From: Conchocele bisecta
Lineage: Eukaryota > Mollusca > Bivalvia > Lucinida > Thyasiridae
Direction of reading: 5' to 3'
DNA: 64,000 nt
Assembly: GCA_029237695.1 (NCBI GenBank)
Contig: CM055265.1
Coordinates: 79,168,447 to 79,232,446 of the forward strand
In this document: piece after piece, positions 11,971 through 22,920 of the stretch
Layout of the letters: each line of letters opens with the position of its first letter
Numbering within the stretch: position 1 is the stretch's first letter
The notes under the pieces: model-generated
What the model saw: the letters and a program-made list of their open reading frames with translations, nothing else
Told to the model about the DNA's origin: nothing
The model's database searches: none
Made by a program: the position numbers and the translations under genes

Positions 11971-13835
11971 GCTCCAGATAAGGAATTAGTAATTGAGTAT
12001 TGTCACTCCAGCATTTCTGAAGCAATTGGGTATTTCCAAATTTTAATTGGGTAGAACAAAATCACACTACTGTTTACATATCAGCAGACAGCAATTATTG
12101 AATAGTTTGCTTTGAAATGAAACTCCTTAGAGACAATTCTAATAAAATACCAAGATATGTTTTCATGGAAAATAAGAAAAATATGCTATATTTGTGGTCT
12201 GCTTCAGAAAATAAAAAATTTGCCACTTTTCTTTTGTAAAGCGCGCGCGAAAATTATTCAAATTTGGAACTTGGATGTGCATAAATTCTGTATATTTAGT
12301 TAATACCAAACTGAATTATCCTAAAAATCGGGTTACGTTAACATGATTGGAAAAAGTTGCAAAAGGACGAAACTACGTAGGTACGAAATCGCCGAAATTG
12401 TCCGTGATATTTACAGACTTTTTCATGTTTTCTGACAATAGTTAGCCATATTTGGTTGAAATAAATAGTTAGTAATGTAATAAACAGTATTTGTTTACGG
12501 CATCAAAGGATTTCATTAGATTATATCAATGTCGCAATTAATTCTTTCACATTTTTCGGCGAAAAAGAAAGTTGCAATCATGGACTTCCGCATCCGCTGT
12601 GTAGGCCATGACTCGGTTCGTCAGGTGGCGCCGCGAGTGGTTATACCCACAATCGTAGCTAACGATTGGATGCTATTTTCATTTCGGAAATGGTATCCCA
12701 GAAAGTGTCATAAGCTGGCAAAAAAGTGTGTAGACAACTCTGAAAATTGTTCGCCACCGGGCGACCCAGCTTATAATTTTTTCTAGCCCCGACCCAGAAA
12801 CGACTCGCATCTGGTGCCCGTTAAAACGTGTGTTTGTCTGGTTGAGAGTATTCGGAGGGAGTTAATTTTAACTATACCGGGTTCATGATCAATCGCTGAT
12901 AGATCTATTGCCGACGTCTTTCACAACAGTAACCTGTCAATCATGCTAAGGGCTGCCTTTACTTACCACCGATTGGCTGTACTGTATAAAATTATAAATA
13001 ACTTTGCCACGAGAATAACACGTGTTTATTGAAACTATCGACCCGTGACTTTTATTGTCACCGCGGGTAGGCTTGATTTTAGTGAATCGCGTAATGATGT
13101 GATGAAAATTTGGTCAAACAATAGGGTGTTGTACAGTTTGGCAGGCCTGCAATTAGCGAGATATAGGTCACTGGGTGGGAAATGGGGATTACCTGAACAA
13201 ATTTGGTTCCAGCTTTTTTTTTAGAATTTCCGATATTTTGGGAGATTTTTTTTAAGGCGAAGTGAAGGACACATAGGGCGACTTGGACGGGGAAAAAAAG
13301 CGACAACTTCGCCCACATCGCCCCCAAAGTTGAACCATGAAAGTCGCCAAAAACATGCAGAGTTTACCATGATTACCACTGTACACGGTGATGCTAGGGT
13401 AATTTAACGGATCAAATCACAGCATGACATCACTGCTGCACGTGACCCGTGTCAATCACAATAGAATACACACAATGTTTCACACGTTTAGATAAGAAAG
13501 CTGTGTTTGTAAACAATTGTGTCTCGCGTGTTGGTTATTATTGATTTATTCATTGGAAAACGTAGAGTTATAGACGGCGGATAGGGAAAATTCAGGTATG
13601 ACTGCCGGATCGGAAAATTGTAACTAGAGAAAAAAAAATTTGCAACTTTCTTTTTAAATTCGCCAAATGCGAATGTGGCGATCGCCAGCGGAAACCCTAC
13701 TGCTTTTTTTTTTTGCAGCATGATAAAGGTACCACAATTTTTTTATTGCTTTTTGATACTCACTACTTCTGATTTGAATTGGGTTTTTGGCAATTTTAAT
13801 TGGGTATTTAAGCAAATACGCAGCTTATCTGGAGC
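11971..13835. mobile_element. Long composite M3 element (GCTCCAGATAAG ... CTTATCTGGAGC)
   Basis: Left end GCTCCAGATAAGGAATTAGT and right end CAGCTTATCTGGAGC match the M3 family. The left 150 bases and the right 250 bases correspond to the compact copy at 28916-29472, so about 1.3 kb of other sequence separates the halves. The insert was not identified; its open frames on both strands look non-coding. Confidence 0.6.
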
Positions 13836-13879
13836 ACTGTACATGCATGTGCTACATATTGCTCCGCCTAGACGAAACT

Positions 13880-14095
13880 TTAACCCTTAGAATGTCAGAA
13901 ACAAACATGTTTGTCTTGTGTTGTTTTATATGTTCTCTTCTTTTTTGTTGAATAAAAACATGGTCTGACAGCACTTCAGAATCATTTCCAATGATTCTAA
14001 AGTGCTGTCATATCCTGTTTTTGCTGAGAAAAATGGAAAATATAAAATAAACATCAGACAACAAAACTTCATTCAGGATTGTAAACGTTAACCTT
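13880..14095. mobile_element. Foldback MITE with GACAGCACTTCAGAATCATT core
   Basis: The central palindrome ATCATTTCCAATGAT sits between arms CTGACAGCACTTCAGA and TCTAAAGTGCTGTCA. Same family as 36800-37045 and a partial copy at 25395-25590. Confidence 0.7.
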
Positions 14096-14210
14096 TTCGC
14101 CCATAAATATGACATTGTTAGTTCCATGCTCATTTCACGACTATTCCATAATCAAAAGAGGGACATTTGTAAAATATCTGAAAAATACTGACAAGCACTG
14201 CAGATCCTGG

Positions 14211-14412
14211 GGGCCGTTTCACTAAACTTTGTACGACTAAAACGTTTGTACGTGCAAACTTATGATAGTCTGTAAATTTAATTTTAACAATGTTTTCTTG
14301 TAAACAATTATTGGATTTACACATGCTGTAAATCCACCAGTTGAAATTTCCAGACGATTCTAAATTTGCACCTGTGAACATTTTAGTCATACGAAGTTTA
14401 GTGAAACGGCCT
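14211..14412. mobile_element. MITE family M2 (GGCCGTTTCACTAAACTTTG)
   Basis: The ends are GGCCGTTTCACTAAACTTTG and the inverse AAGTTTAGTGAAACGGCC. Inner arms GTAAATTTAATTTTAACAAT and TTTACACATGC flank a short core. It lies about 100 bases upstream of constant exon 1. Other M2 copies: 26232, 38084, 54778 and 57142. Confidence 0.8.
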
Positions 14413-14514
14413 CCTGATGAATTGTTACAAGCTCGCTCATTTACATTTACACAGTTTGTTTTATGCTCTGTACATGTATGTGTTAGTTAATTGATCTGGC
14501 AACGTTTGTTTCAG

Positions 14515-14681
14515 GTGATGAAGTCACGTTAGGGAAGGATACATTGAAGGACCATTAACCATTAAAATACAGAGCATAAGGCTTTACGATGACCTTGACC
14601 AGTGACCTTGAGGTGTTGAAGGACATCCCTGGATATAAGCCAATACTGAAGGCTGTACTAAAAAGCCAGATTCAATTTCTC
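14515..14681 (+). CDS. Constant exon 1 (5' UTR end plus start codon, residues 1-31)
   Basis: The exon starts after an acceptor (tttgtttcag, ending at 14514), so at least one non-coding 5' exon should lie further upstream; it was not identified. The first ATG of the frame is at 14589-14591, and an in-frame TAA at 14577 makes this the start of the frame. Coding runs 14589-14681, 31 codons, and ends in phase 0 at CTC followed by a GTAAGT donor at 14682. The peptide begins MTLTSDLEVLKD and continues into a hydrophobic/basic stretch (residues 18-31) that looks helical. The first codons lie in TGACCTTGACC-type sequence, which resembles the AAGGTCA-rich repeats elsewhere in the window. No domain was recognised. 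It was assigned to this gene because phase, strand and donor quality fit exon 2. Confidence 0.75.
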
Positions 14682-14786
14682 GTAAGTTGGTACATGCTGT
14701 CAAGCCAGTAGTAAATTGCAAATACAATTCCAGATGTGACATTCACACAATTTTTTATATGCTTGCATACATGTAATACAGTGTCT

Positions 14787-15051
14787 GTAACCGATTTCAT
14801 CAAAATTGCAAAGTATACTTATCTAGCAAAGTATACTTTGAGGGATTAATCATTTATTTTTCCCGAAAAGCATTATATCATATAGAACTATATCATTATA
14901 CTGAATTTATTACATTATCACAGCCAAATGGAAATGGCTGTGATAATGTAATAAATTCAGTTTAATAAATTTACCCTTAAATTGAAAATTTCTCCTTCAA
15001 CTTATACTTTGCTAGATAAGTATAGTTTGCAATTTTTGTGAAATAGGCTAC
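14787..15051. mobile_element. MITE family M1, TA-flanked (CCGATTTCATCAAAATTGCA)
   Basis: The inverted ends carry GCAAAGTATACTT motifs, and the centre is the hairpin TTATCACAGCCA...TGGCTGTGATAATG. Flanking TA on both sides recurs in every intact M1 copy, suggesting a Tc1/mariner-type MITE. It starts 105 bases after the exon 1 donor. Confidence 0.8.
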
Positions 15052-16429
15052 TTGTGTATTTTGAAATCGTGTTTATCAGGGTATGGGATCACGTGGTCTA
15101 TTGTTTACACTGGGTTAATGATGGCGCCCATGAGTTCGCGGGTAAATCTGATTTTTCATCAATATAACTGGTTTTTAGCTCACCTGAGCGAAGCTCATGT
15201 GAGCTATTGTTACCGCAATGTGTCCGTCGTCGTTTGTGAACATTTTCAAACGTCTTCTCCTCGGTAACCATTGGGCCTATCGTCACCAAACTTCATGGTC
15301 ATGGTCCTTAGATAGGGGGATTACAAAATTGTTAAAATAACGTCATTACATAATCGAAGATGGCCGCCGTCTAAAAATAGCACAAATTCTTCAAAAAACT
15401 TCTTCTCAAGAACCGCTAACCGGATTTCGAAAAAACTTGGTAGGAATGATCGATGTACAATGATGCTCTTTGAAAGTTGTTAAAATGGTGTCCCCGGGGT
15501 CAAAAATAGGCGTGGCCCGTGGGGTCAAATTTTGGTCAATTTTTATTTTTGACCGAATATGGTCATGTCATATATCAAATTGAGGGATATCAACGAGGCG
15601 ATCAATCTGGTGCATTTTTTGGTCATCGCTAAGCCAAGATGGTCGCCGTCTAAAAATAGCATAAATTCTTATAAAATCTTCTTCTCATGAACCGCTAGCC
15701 GGATTTCGACGAAACTTGGTAGGAATGATCGATGTACATGTTCAATGCTCTTTCAAAGTTGTTAAAATGGTGACCCCGGGGTAAAAAATGGGCGTGGCCA
15801 TGGGGTCAAATTTTATTTTTGACCAAATCTGGTCATGTTATATATCAAATCGAAGGTATCAATAAGGCGATCACTCGTGCATTTTTTGTCGAAATCGGAT
15901 GGTTGTCCTCAGGGCTGTACAAATTGATTTTTTAGCCACTTGTCCCGGACAAGTGACTTGAAAAAAGTGACTTGTCCTGGAAAATATAATTTTCAGGGCA
16001 AGTAATTTTGAAAAAGTGACTTGTCCTTGTAAAATTTCTTATACGAAACTGTCCCAAAACAAAAACTATTATCATAGTTGTAAATATAATGCAATTGAGC
16101 ACTTTGCAAATATACATATTATATTAAATATCTATCATAATAAACATTGTATAGTACATATTTATTCTCGTGGTCTTTTGTCACTGTGCCACCGCGGACA
16201 TAACGTTGCGACGAGTGCATACTCAAAACACATTTATCGACAATAATAAAACATAAGAGTGCCACAAGTCACAAAATACGCCCGTCGAATATGGGCCAGA
16301 CTGCGAAGATGCAGAAATGTGAAGCTGTAACCAAGGCAAGAAACATTAATGAGAATTTTAAAGTCTATAGCAGTTATTTCTTCATCTCGTTGTGCTAAAC
16401 ATATATACTAATTTAGGCAGAGATAGAAA

Positions 16430-17030
16430 AGTAGAGTGTAAAGTAGAAATGAAATGGAATTGGATACAATAATGTAGAAAAAATGGCTAAGTTAAAAAGG
16501 TGATATTTTTGTTAAAAAATATGTTTTCGGCATAAAAACACCAAGGTGCACATCTTCAATATGTGTAGAAGACGTGTGTATAATTTCAGAACGATCGACT
16601 GAACTGTTTCGGAGGAGTTGTGTACACAAACTCTGTACCCTATATAGAATTGTACAGAAAAATGTAGAACAAATGACTACGTTAAAAAGGTGATATTTTT
16701 GTTAAAAAATATTTTTTCGGCATAAAAACACCAAGGTGCACATCTTCAATATGTGTAGAAGACGTGTGTATAGTTTCAGTACGATCGACTGAACGGTTTC
16801 GGAGGAGTTGTGTACACAAACTCTGTACCCTATATAGAATTGTATAGAACAATGTAGAAACAATGGCTAAGTTAAAAAGGTGATATTTTTGTTAAAAAAT
16901 ATTTTTTTGTCATAAGGTGCACATCTTCAATATGTGTAGAAGACGTGTGTATAGTTTCAAATCGATCGACTGAACGGTTTCGGAGGAGTTGTGTACACGA
17001 ACTATGCACTTTTTCTGTCAGCCGCTCGCC
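16430..17030. repeat. Three tandem copies of a ~190-bp unit inside the hAT element
   Basis: GTTAAAAAGGTGATATTTTT starts at 16491, 16681 and 16871. Each unit includes TGCACATCTTCAATATGTGT and GGAGGAGTTGTGTACAC. The third lacks CGGCATAAAAACACC. A distant inverted relative is near 42900-42970. Confidence 0.88.
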
Positions 17031-18618
17031 AGCCCAGCGGTAAAACATAATACGTACCGTTTTTTAAAAACGGTCGTATAAATATTGTTTCCTAAAATAA
17101 TGAGAATCGTCTCGCGTTTTCACGATGTCGCCTTCCGCTTTTGAAAAATTCGGATTAGTTTTGCTCATGCATGTGCGGCGTGTTTGCAAAACGCGAGATT
17201 GAATATGATAGAATTTCGCGTTTTCGTCTCGAAAGCTCGAAAACGCGAGGTTGCTACATGTCCCTAATAGGACACGTACACATTGTCTTAGGAGACGATT
17301 CTCATGTGCTGCAAAAACATTTTAAAGCTTTTATTAAGAAATAGAACAAATGTGGACAAACATCTATATTTCTTGACAACAGAAACATAATTTGACAAAA
17401 AATGATACTCGTCTTAGGAGACGATTCTAATGTGCTGCCAATACACGTTTATTGACCAAAAAGAACCATATTTCGATACGTGTTATTGGTTAGGCTACTG
17501 CATCGCATCGTCGACCTATACACAAGATCGTGAAAACGGGTGACCAAATCGCGAGGCGAAAACGTGAGATTTTATTGTATTCATTCTCGCGTTTTCGCCT
17601 GGTTATCTCGCGTTTTCGAGACCGCGATGTCGCGTTTTCGCGTCGGCCTTTTCACGATGTCGCCTTCCGCTTTTGGAAATACGTTTGTTCATGTCATTAT
17701 GTGTGTGTAGAATGCATGCGTGTTGAAATTGAGTTTTGCACATACATTACATGTACGTATGTACGTAGAATGCAATTCGAACTAGCATGCTTTATATGCA
17801 TGTACGTACGTAGAATCAAATTCAACACGCATGCTGTCTGTCTACACATGCATGGGCAAATCGTATTTCCAAAAGCGAGATAGCAAAAACGCGAGATTGT
17901 AACATAAAAAAAAATATGACCGTACCCACCCATCCCCAATTAGCACATTTGCGACATATCATTTTCGGTCTAGCTGCACACCTGATGGTGTTTACAATCA
18001 TCAGTCGGTAATCCAGTTTCACATGCAAAGTGTGACTGACCTTTAGAATTCGGTGGAAACAAACATACCAAAACCACGCTATGTAGTCGCTCACGTCATC
18101 GCATCGCCGATCAATTGATAATTACGCATTAGCTTGTGCATTTTCACATTTGTTTGATTTCTTGATAAAACCGAGATTTAGCAGCACATGAGAATCGTTT
18201 CCTAAGACGATTCTCAAATTTTGTCAAAATATGTTTTTGTAAAGAAATATCAATGTATTCGGGTTTTCTTTTCACATTCATGATTTGTCCGATGTCTTAA
18301 TAAAACATGTTTTGACAACACATGAGAATTGTCTCCTTAGATGATTCTAATATTTTGTAAAAAGAATTGTCACATTTGTTTGATTTCTTAGACCGTACAA
18401 ACAATTGACAAATTCAGAAATCCACAACTTAATTTGTGTTTCTCGAGTCTGGTTTCATATGGTGGCGAGGAAATACGATCGATTACACACCGTGAAAATC
18501 TTGTTGGAACGTAAATGTCAATTGTCACGTAGGCCATTTCAGTTTACCGTGCGTTACGTCAGCTGTTATTCTAAGTACGTATGGTCGCTCGTTAGGAGCA
18601 TTTCTTTCCTTCGTTTAT
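17031..18618. other. Interior of the hAT element; short repeats, no gene seen
   Basis: CTTAGGAGACGATTCT(C/A)ATGTGCTG occurs at 17288 and 17404 and inverted at 18185 and 18316. The GCGTTTTCG-rich stretch 17100-17660 and the repeated GTACGTAGAAT near 17760-17810 are low complexity. Open frames on both strands lack homology. Confidence 0.55.
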
Positions 18619-18760
18619 AAGGTATGGGTTGTGGCCTAGGGCTCAGAACACCGACTTCCAATCTGGAGGTTGTGGAACCGTTCAAACATCACCTTGGGAA
18701 TCAAACATACCTTCATAGTATGTCCATCACATTCAATTTCACTTTTTCCTTCGTTTATAT
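18619..18760 (+). mobile_element. tRNA-derived SINE head
   Basis: GTATGGGTTGTGGCCTAGGG resembles an A-box region and GGAACCGTTCAAACATC a degenerate B box. It is similar to the SINE at 54035-54221 and the fragment at 51018. Confidence 0.5.
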
Positions 18761-20134
18761 GCCGCGTAGAAACGATAATTAAGAACCTTAAATTCCATTT
18801 CCACCCCGTGAAGGAACATGCATTTATTTCTCTTGGCCTGTCGACGCAGTGAGACGAAAACGTTAACATACATAAAATAAATCAATAACCATCGATCGCC
18901 GCAGAATATTTTCGCTAATTCGCTAATTACTTTCAAATTCGATTCAATTAATATAATCAGGGTCGCTGTAGATTGCTATATCATTTTCTTGCGATACACA
19001 GGTACTGTGTAACAAAGTAGCTGCGAATCGCCAGGACGCCCGCGGCGTTATCGATCGATAAAGTGGTCAGTTTTGGGATTAAGTTTATGACAGTCCGGTT
19101 CCAAAAAACGGGCTTGTGGCGGGACGTTCTAACAGAAAATAGTGACTTGCCTGGGACTAAATTCCAGCATAGAGGCACTTGCCTGAGATTAAAACCGACT
19201 TGTCCCGGGCGTGCCAATTCGTACAGCCCTGGTTGTCCTCCAACATAGCCGCCGAAAGGTCAAAAGGTTGTTCTTTTATTAGAGATTTCAAAATTCTTCT
19301 TCACATGAACCGCTTGGCCCATGGTAGCCAAATTTAAAAGTTATGGTCCATGGGTGAAGCCTTTTCAGATTTGTTAAAATGGAGGTCATCGCTAATCCAA
19401 GATGGCCGCCATCTAAAAATAGCATAAATTCTTAAAAAATCTTCTCATGAACCGCTAGCCGGATTTCAACGAAACTTGGTAGGAATGATCGATGTACAAT
19501 GCTCTTTAAAAGTTGTGAAAATGATGACCCCGGGGTCAAAAATGGGCGTGGCCCGTGGGGTCAAATTTTATTTTTGACCGAATATGCTCGTGTCGTATAT
19601 CAAATTGAAGTTATCGATGAGGCGATTGCTCTGGTGCAATATTTGTGATGATGGCCACCAAAAGGTCCATTTATTCGAGTCTTTTTCTCGGGAACCACAT
19701 GGCCGATGCTGGCCAAACTTCATAGTAAGTTAAGATCCTTGGGTGAAGCATTTTCAGATTTGGTAAAATGTGAGTCATCGCTTAATCCAAGATGACCGCC
19801 ATCTAAAATAGCACAATTTTTTTAAAACACATGAACTCGATGTCACATTCTCCTCTGGTGTTCATGGAGTCAGGTGAGCGAATTAGGGCCATCATGGCCC
19901 TCTTGTTTCCTTTTAATGATGACCATGTTCTTGCCATTAACACTACGAGTACGCACATACCAAATTTAGCAGCATTACTTATGTAGTTAGTCTGAACATT
20001 CTGTAGAGAAATTTGAAGCGGGCAGACTCTAATGATGTTTAAACTTGGTCCGATACAAATTTGTATCACTTTCATATATGTATCTCTCTTGAAATAAATA
20101 TTAATTAAGCCAGAAAACAAACTGTCCACTGTAG

Positions 20135-20291
20135 GTTGAGCAGCTGTCTGACCACACGGGTGAGGAGTCGGTGCTGCTGACCGCGAGTGTGGCCGAGGGC
20201 AGTCTGTCCCATCTCGGCTCCAACACTGGCCGTCACTTCATCGAGGGCCACGATGACGTCAAGGCCATGTTCCTCACGTACTGTCTCAAAA
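20135..20291 (+). CDS. Constant exon 2 (residues 32-83)
   Basis: Exon of 157 nt between an acceptor (cactgtag, ending at 20134) and a GTAAGT donor at 20292. It opens in phase 0, matching exon 1, and closes in phase 1. It is G+C-richer than the surrounding intron and uses codons evenly, as real coding sequence does. The peptide runs from VEQLSDHTGEE through a Ser/Gly/His-rich middle to FLTYCLK. With exon 1 it could form a small folded N-terminal domain of about 80 residues. I do not recognise the family: there is no BTB, KRAB or SCAN signature. An in-frame AG nine bases downstream (after gttgagcag) is a possible alternative acceptor. A near-perfect inverted repeat starts 57 bases after the donor. 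Confidence 0.82.
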
Positions 20292-20348
20292 GTAAGTACC
20301 GTTATAACCATAAATATCCAGAAACGTGGTTTTACTATAGGAATGAAT

Positions 20349-20482
20349 GGCCTTTTTGTGGAATTTATCGGGGTATAAACTTGGAAAAGTCGCGGGAATA
20401 CTGGACGAAGGCCGGAAGGCCTCGTCCAGTATTCCCGCGACTTTTCCAAGTTTATATCCCCGATAAATTCCACAAAAAGGCC
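20349..20482. repeat. Near-perfect 134-base inverted repeat after exon 2 (family M10)
   Basis: The left arm starts GGCCTTTTTGTGGAATTTAT and the right arm ends with its complement. The arms are about 65 bases with a few mismatches and a centre at GGCCGGAAGGCC. The same element, followed by the same flank (GGCGTGGGAGTTTACTGGGA), is at 36309-36503 with extra sequence in the loop. Confidence 0.85.
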
Positions 20483-20895
20483 AGTCATTCCTTATAATTC
20501 CAGCAATTGATATAAATTCATCAAGAAAATGTGTTTATTTTGACAGACGGCAGACATTTGTTTTCAATGACCGCACTGACAGCTCACCTGTAGAAAGTAA
20601 TTCGGCGTGGGAGTTTACTGGGATATAAATTTTGGACAGCGACTTGCTACGGGCCAATCAAATGTTAGGGAATTATGTAGATATTCAGAAACGTGCTTTT
20701 ACACAGCTGTGAATGTCCAAATACTTATGGTTAGTATGGTTGTACTTGTTTATCACAATAGCAATGTAATTGCATACAATTTCCCAATTTTATAGGGGTT
20801 TGTTTCACCCCATTGATTTTTGTCACGCCTGCATGTGGACAGCGCTATATAGTCTGCACATTGGCGTACGTACGTGCGTCCGGGTTAATGTTTTT

Positions 20896-21502
20896 TATAC
20901 CCCACCACGATTGTGGAGGGGGCATTTAGTGTTACCCTTGTCCGCCCCCCGTCCGTCCGTCACCAACCTTGCAAGTCGTAAAACTTTTAAACCATACTAC
21001 CTGAAACTTGGTAAGTAGCTTCATTATGATGAGTAAATGAGCTTAGTTTATTTTGATTTTTGATTCGTCCCCCGGTCATGGATTATCTGCCAATTTTCGA
21101 CTTAGAGTTTGGCAAATTTGTCTTGTAACTCGTAAAACCTTTAAACCGTAATACATGTAGCTACAAACCTGAAACTTGGTATGTAGCTTGCTTATGATGA
21201 GTAGATGCGCAAAGTTTATTTCAATATTTGATTCGACCCCCGGTCATGGATTATCTCCTCCTTTTAGCCATAGAATTTGGCAATTTTGCTTTGTGACTTG
21301 TACAACTTTTAAACCTTAATAGCTACAGACCTGAAACTTGGTATGTAGCTTCCTTATGATGAGTAGATGAGCAAAGTTTATTTGGATTTTTTATTTGACC
21401 CATGGGTCATGGATTATCTCCCCTTTCGGACTTGGAATTTTGCCTCGTTTATTATCAAAGCGATATGTGGGGCATCCGTATTCTATGAACACATTTTATA
21501 GT
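20896..21502 (+). mobile_element. Rolling-circle-type element RC-2 with a ~175-bp tandem core
   Basis: It begins with a hairpin (CCCACCACGATTGTGG) and a GTCCGTCCGTC run, followed by about three units sharing CCTGAAACTTGGTA(A/T)GTAGCTT, TTATGATGAGTA and GGTCATGGATTATCT. The 3' end is not resolved. Same architecture as RC-1. Confidence 0.65.
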
Positions 21503-21552
21503 TTCAGGTATGTGCTAAAGGAGCACTATAATCTCAAATTTACTTTTTCCAG

Positions 21553-21870
21553 ATGGTCAGATGGATGATGACGATATGCCAGTCAAGACCAAAACCACAC
21601 CATCGAGATTAATCGCCTTGGCAAAACGATCTCCCGCTACACCGGGCACCTCGTCCATACAGCCAGATAACAGAAAACGAAAACCGGGCGCACCGATCGT
21701 CGTGGAAACCAGTTCACCCAAGACGATGAAACTCGCGCCAACAGGTGATTACCCGGGGGAGGACGATGGCGACGATCACGTTGAATTGGAGGAGGATGAG
21801 GGGGATCAGGGATCGGGTGAAGGTGCAACTGGGCCAGCCACACAGACCAAGCGTACAGCGAAACCATTCA
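21553..21870 (+). CDS. Constant exon 3: basic patch and acidic linker (residues 84-189), phase-1 donor
   Basis: Exon of 318 nt between an acceptor (tactttttccag, ending at 21552) and the donor A|GTAAGT at 21871. It joins exon 2 in phase: the split codon AAT gives Asn84. The peptide is low in hydrophobics. It has an acidic start (MDDDD), a Ser/Pro/Thr-rich stretch with SPATPGT, a basic NRKRKP patch at about residues 122-128 that could be a nuclear localisation signal, an acidic run at about 149-167, and a basic QTKRTAKP end. This is typical of a disordered linker in a nuclear regulator. The last base (A) starts the codon completed by any of the four downstream exons. A repeat element (20896-21502) ends about 50 bases before the acceptor. 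Confidence 0.86.
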
Positions 21871-21894
21871 GTAAGTGATTTGTGGGATATTTAA

Positions 21895-22138
21895 TTGTGG
21901 CTGTCACTGGAGAAATGGGGCTTATGAGATTTGTTATCAGTGTAGCTCCAGATCAAGTACTAGACTCCCGTGGACTGATAATGATCTATATTGCAAATTA
22001 GAAGCATGACTGATGTTTTATTAATGGAATGGCGAACGTAACGGTGCAGATCATGAGCAGACTGCGGATGCACAGGCTGATCTGGATCTGCACTGGCCGC
22101 ACCCTTTTCAGCCCCATTTGTGTAATCCCAGCCACATA
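21895..22138. mobile_element. MITE family M6
   Basis: The ends are GTGGCTGTCACTGGAGAAAT and GGGATTACACAAATGGGG-type on the other strand. The core has GCAGATCATGAGCAGACTGC. It starts 25 bases after the exon 3 donor. Confidence 0.7.
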
Positions 22139-22145
22139 AGATGTT

Positions 22146-22315
22146 ACTGTCTGTTTCATGAAACCTGTCCAAATTTTACAGCTATATAAATAAGGTAAAA
22201 ACAATATATTTTTAGATAATATTAAATTTTATTAAGTTTTATTGCGAAAAAAAATATTGTTCTTGCATTGTTTATATGGCCGTAAAAATTGGGCAGGTTT
22301 CATGAAACAGACAGT
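22146..22315. mobile_element. MITE family M8 (ACTGTCTGTTTCATGAAACC)
   Basis: Left end ACTGTCTGTTTCATGAAACC and right end GGTTTCATGAAACAGACAGT are exact inverted copies. The centre is an AATATT-rich hairpin. Confidence 0.85.
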
Positions 22316-22410
22316 TGTTTCTGGCTGGCTGAAGGGATTGGGTTTATGACATCTATAGTTCGTCTCGCTGCTGGGCTGCTAACATTCTGCATTATGATAA
22401 GCGTTTATAT

Positions 22411-22757
22411 TGTTTGTTATGCCCCCGCCACCGAATGGTGATGGGGCATATAGTGTTACCGGAGTCTGAACGTACGTACGTCCGTCCCGAAACCTTAACG
22501 CTCGAGTAAATGGCTTATAATTTCTGTTTCTTTGCTTGGATCTGCTTCACATTTCACACACGCATTGCTCCAATGGTCCTCTACCGCCCTGTGACAAATC
22601 CAGATTCCCGCTAAGCCCAGGGTCAAGGTCACAGACTTGGTGCATTCGACACCTTAACGCTCGGGTTAAAGGCTTATAATTTCCTTGTTTTCAAATGTGT
22701 CTCATTTTCTTTGGCTGCCAGCGGGGGCATTCGTGTGCCGACAGGCCACATTTCTAG
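22411..22757 (+). mobile_element. Rolling-circle-type element RC-3
   Basis: The 5' hairpin CCGCCACCGAATGGTGATGG is followed by ACGTACGTCCGTCC and a two-unit core (ACCTTAACGCTCG(A/G)GT...GGCTTATAATTTC) with AGGGTCAAGGTCA. The 3' end is TCTAG at 22753-22757, followed by T. Confidence 0.65.
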
Positions 22758-22920
22758 TTAGAAGTATGATTGATGTTTCACTTACTACAATATTGAGTGC
22801 AGACCCTGGTCGACACTAGTCACAAATACCATAAACCTGATTTCTCCGGCCAGTCACATTTTATGAGCTGTTAGGTGAATAGAGGTACCTGAAATACTGA
22901 ATATTTGTGACAAATGCTGA

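Larger units (their letters stand above)
15910..19231. mobile_element. Non-autonomous hAT-type element with perfect 8-bp target duplication
   Basis: The target duplication GTTGTCCT lies at 15902-15909 and 19232-19239. The terminal inverted repeats are CAGGGCTGTACAAATTG and, at the right, the complement of CAGGGCTGTACGAATTG. Subterminal CTTGTCC(C/T)GG motifs are repeated at both ends. An 8-bp duplication and CAGGG ends are hallmarks of hAT elements. Its 3.3 kb contain no transposase-like frame. The interior holds a 190-bp tandem array (16430-17030) and short repeats around GGAGACGATTCTCATGTGCT. Confidence 0.88.
15177..19905 (+). mobile_element. Rolling-circle-type element RC-1 (AGCTCACCTGAGC ... 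TCTTG), interrupted by a hAT element
   Basis: The 5' end is a hairpin (AGCTCACCTGAGC / GCTCATGTGAGCT), then GTCCGTCGTCG, then tandem units with ATGGTGACCCCGGGGTCAAA and AAGATGGCCGCC. The 3' end is the hairpin AGGGCCATCATGGCCCT followed by TCTTG. The uninterrupted target at 32210-32225 shows insertion between T bases with no target duplication. This architecture matches bivalve pearl elements and Helentron-associated non-autonomous elements. No Rep/helicase is encoded. A fuller copy is at 45676-48570. Confidence 0.75.
15118..20000. repeat. Dispersed repeat split by the 15177-19905 insertion
   Basis: 15118-15176 (ATGGCGCCCATGAGTT ... CATCAATATAACTGG) and 19906-20000 (TTCCTTTTAATGA ... AATTTAGCAGCATTACTT) are contiguous in the copy at 32178-32300. 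This identifies the sequence between them as a later insertion. Confidence 0.75.

Noticed and set aside
20105..20488. Minus-strand frame of 127 codons over exon 2
   Set aside because: It is the shadow of exon 2 plus a palindromic MITE arm; the plus strand has the splice signals and phase.
21561..21878. Exon 3 as an independent 105-residue gene
   Set aside because: It is bounded by a good acceptor and a GTAAGT donor and is in phase with exon 2; the stop lies just past the donor in the intron.
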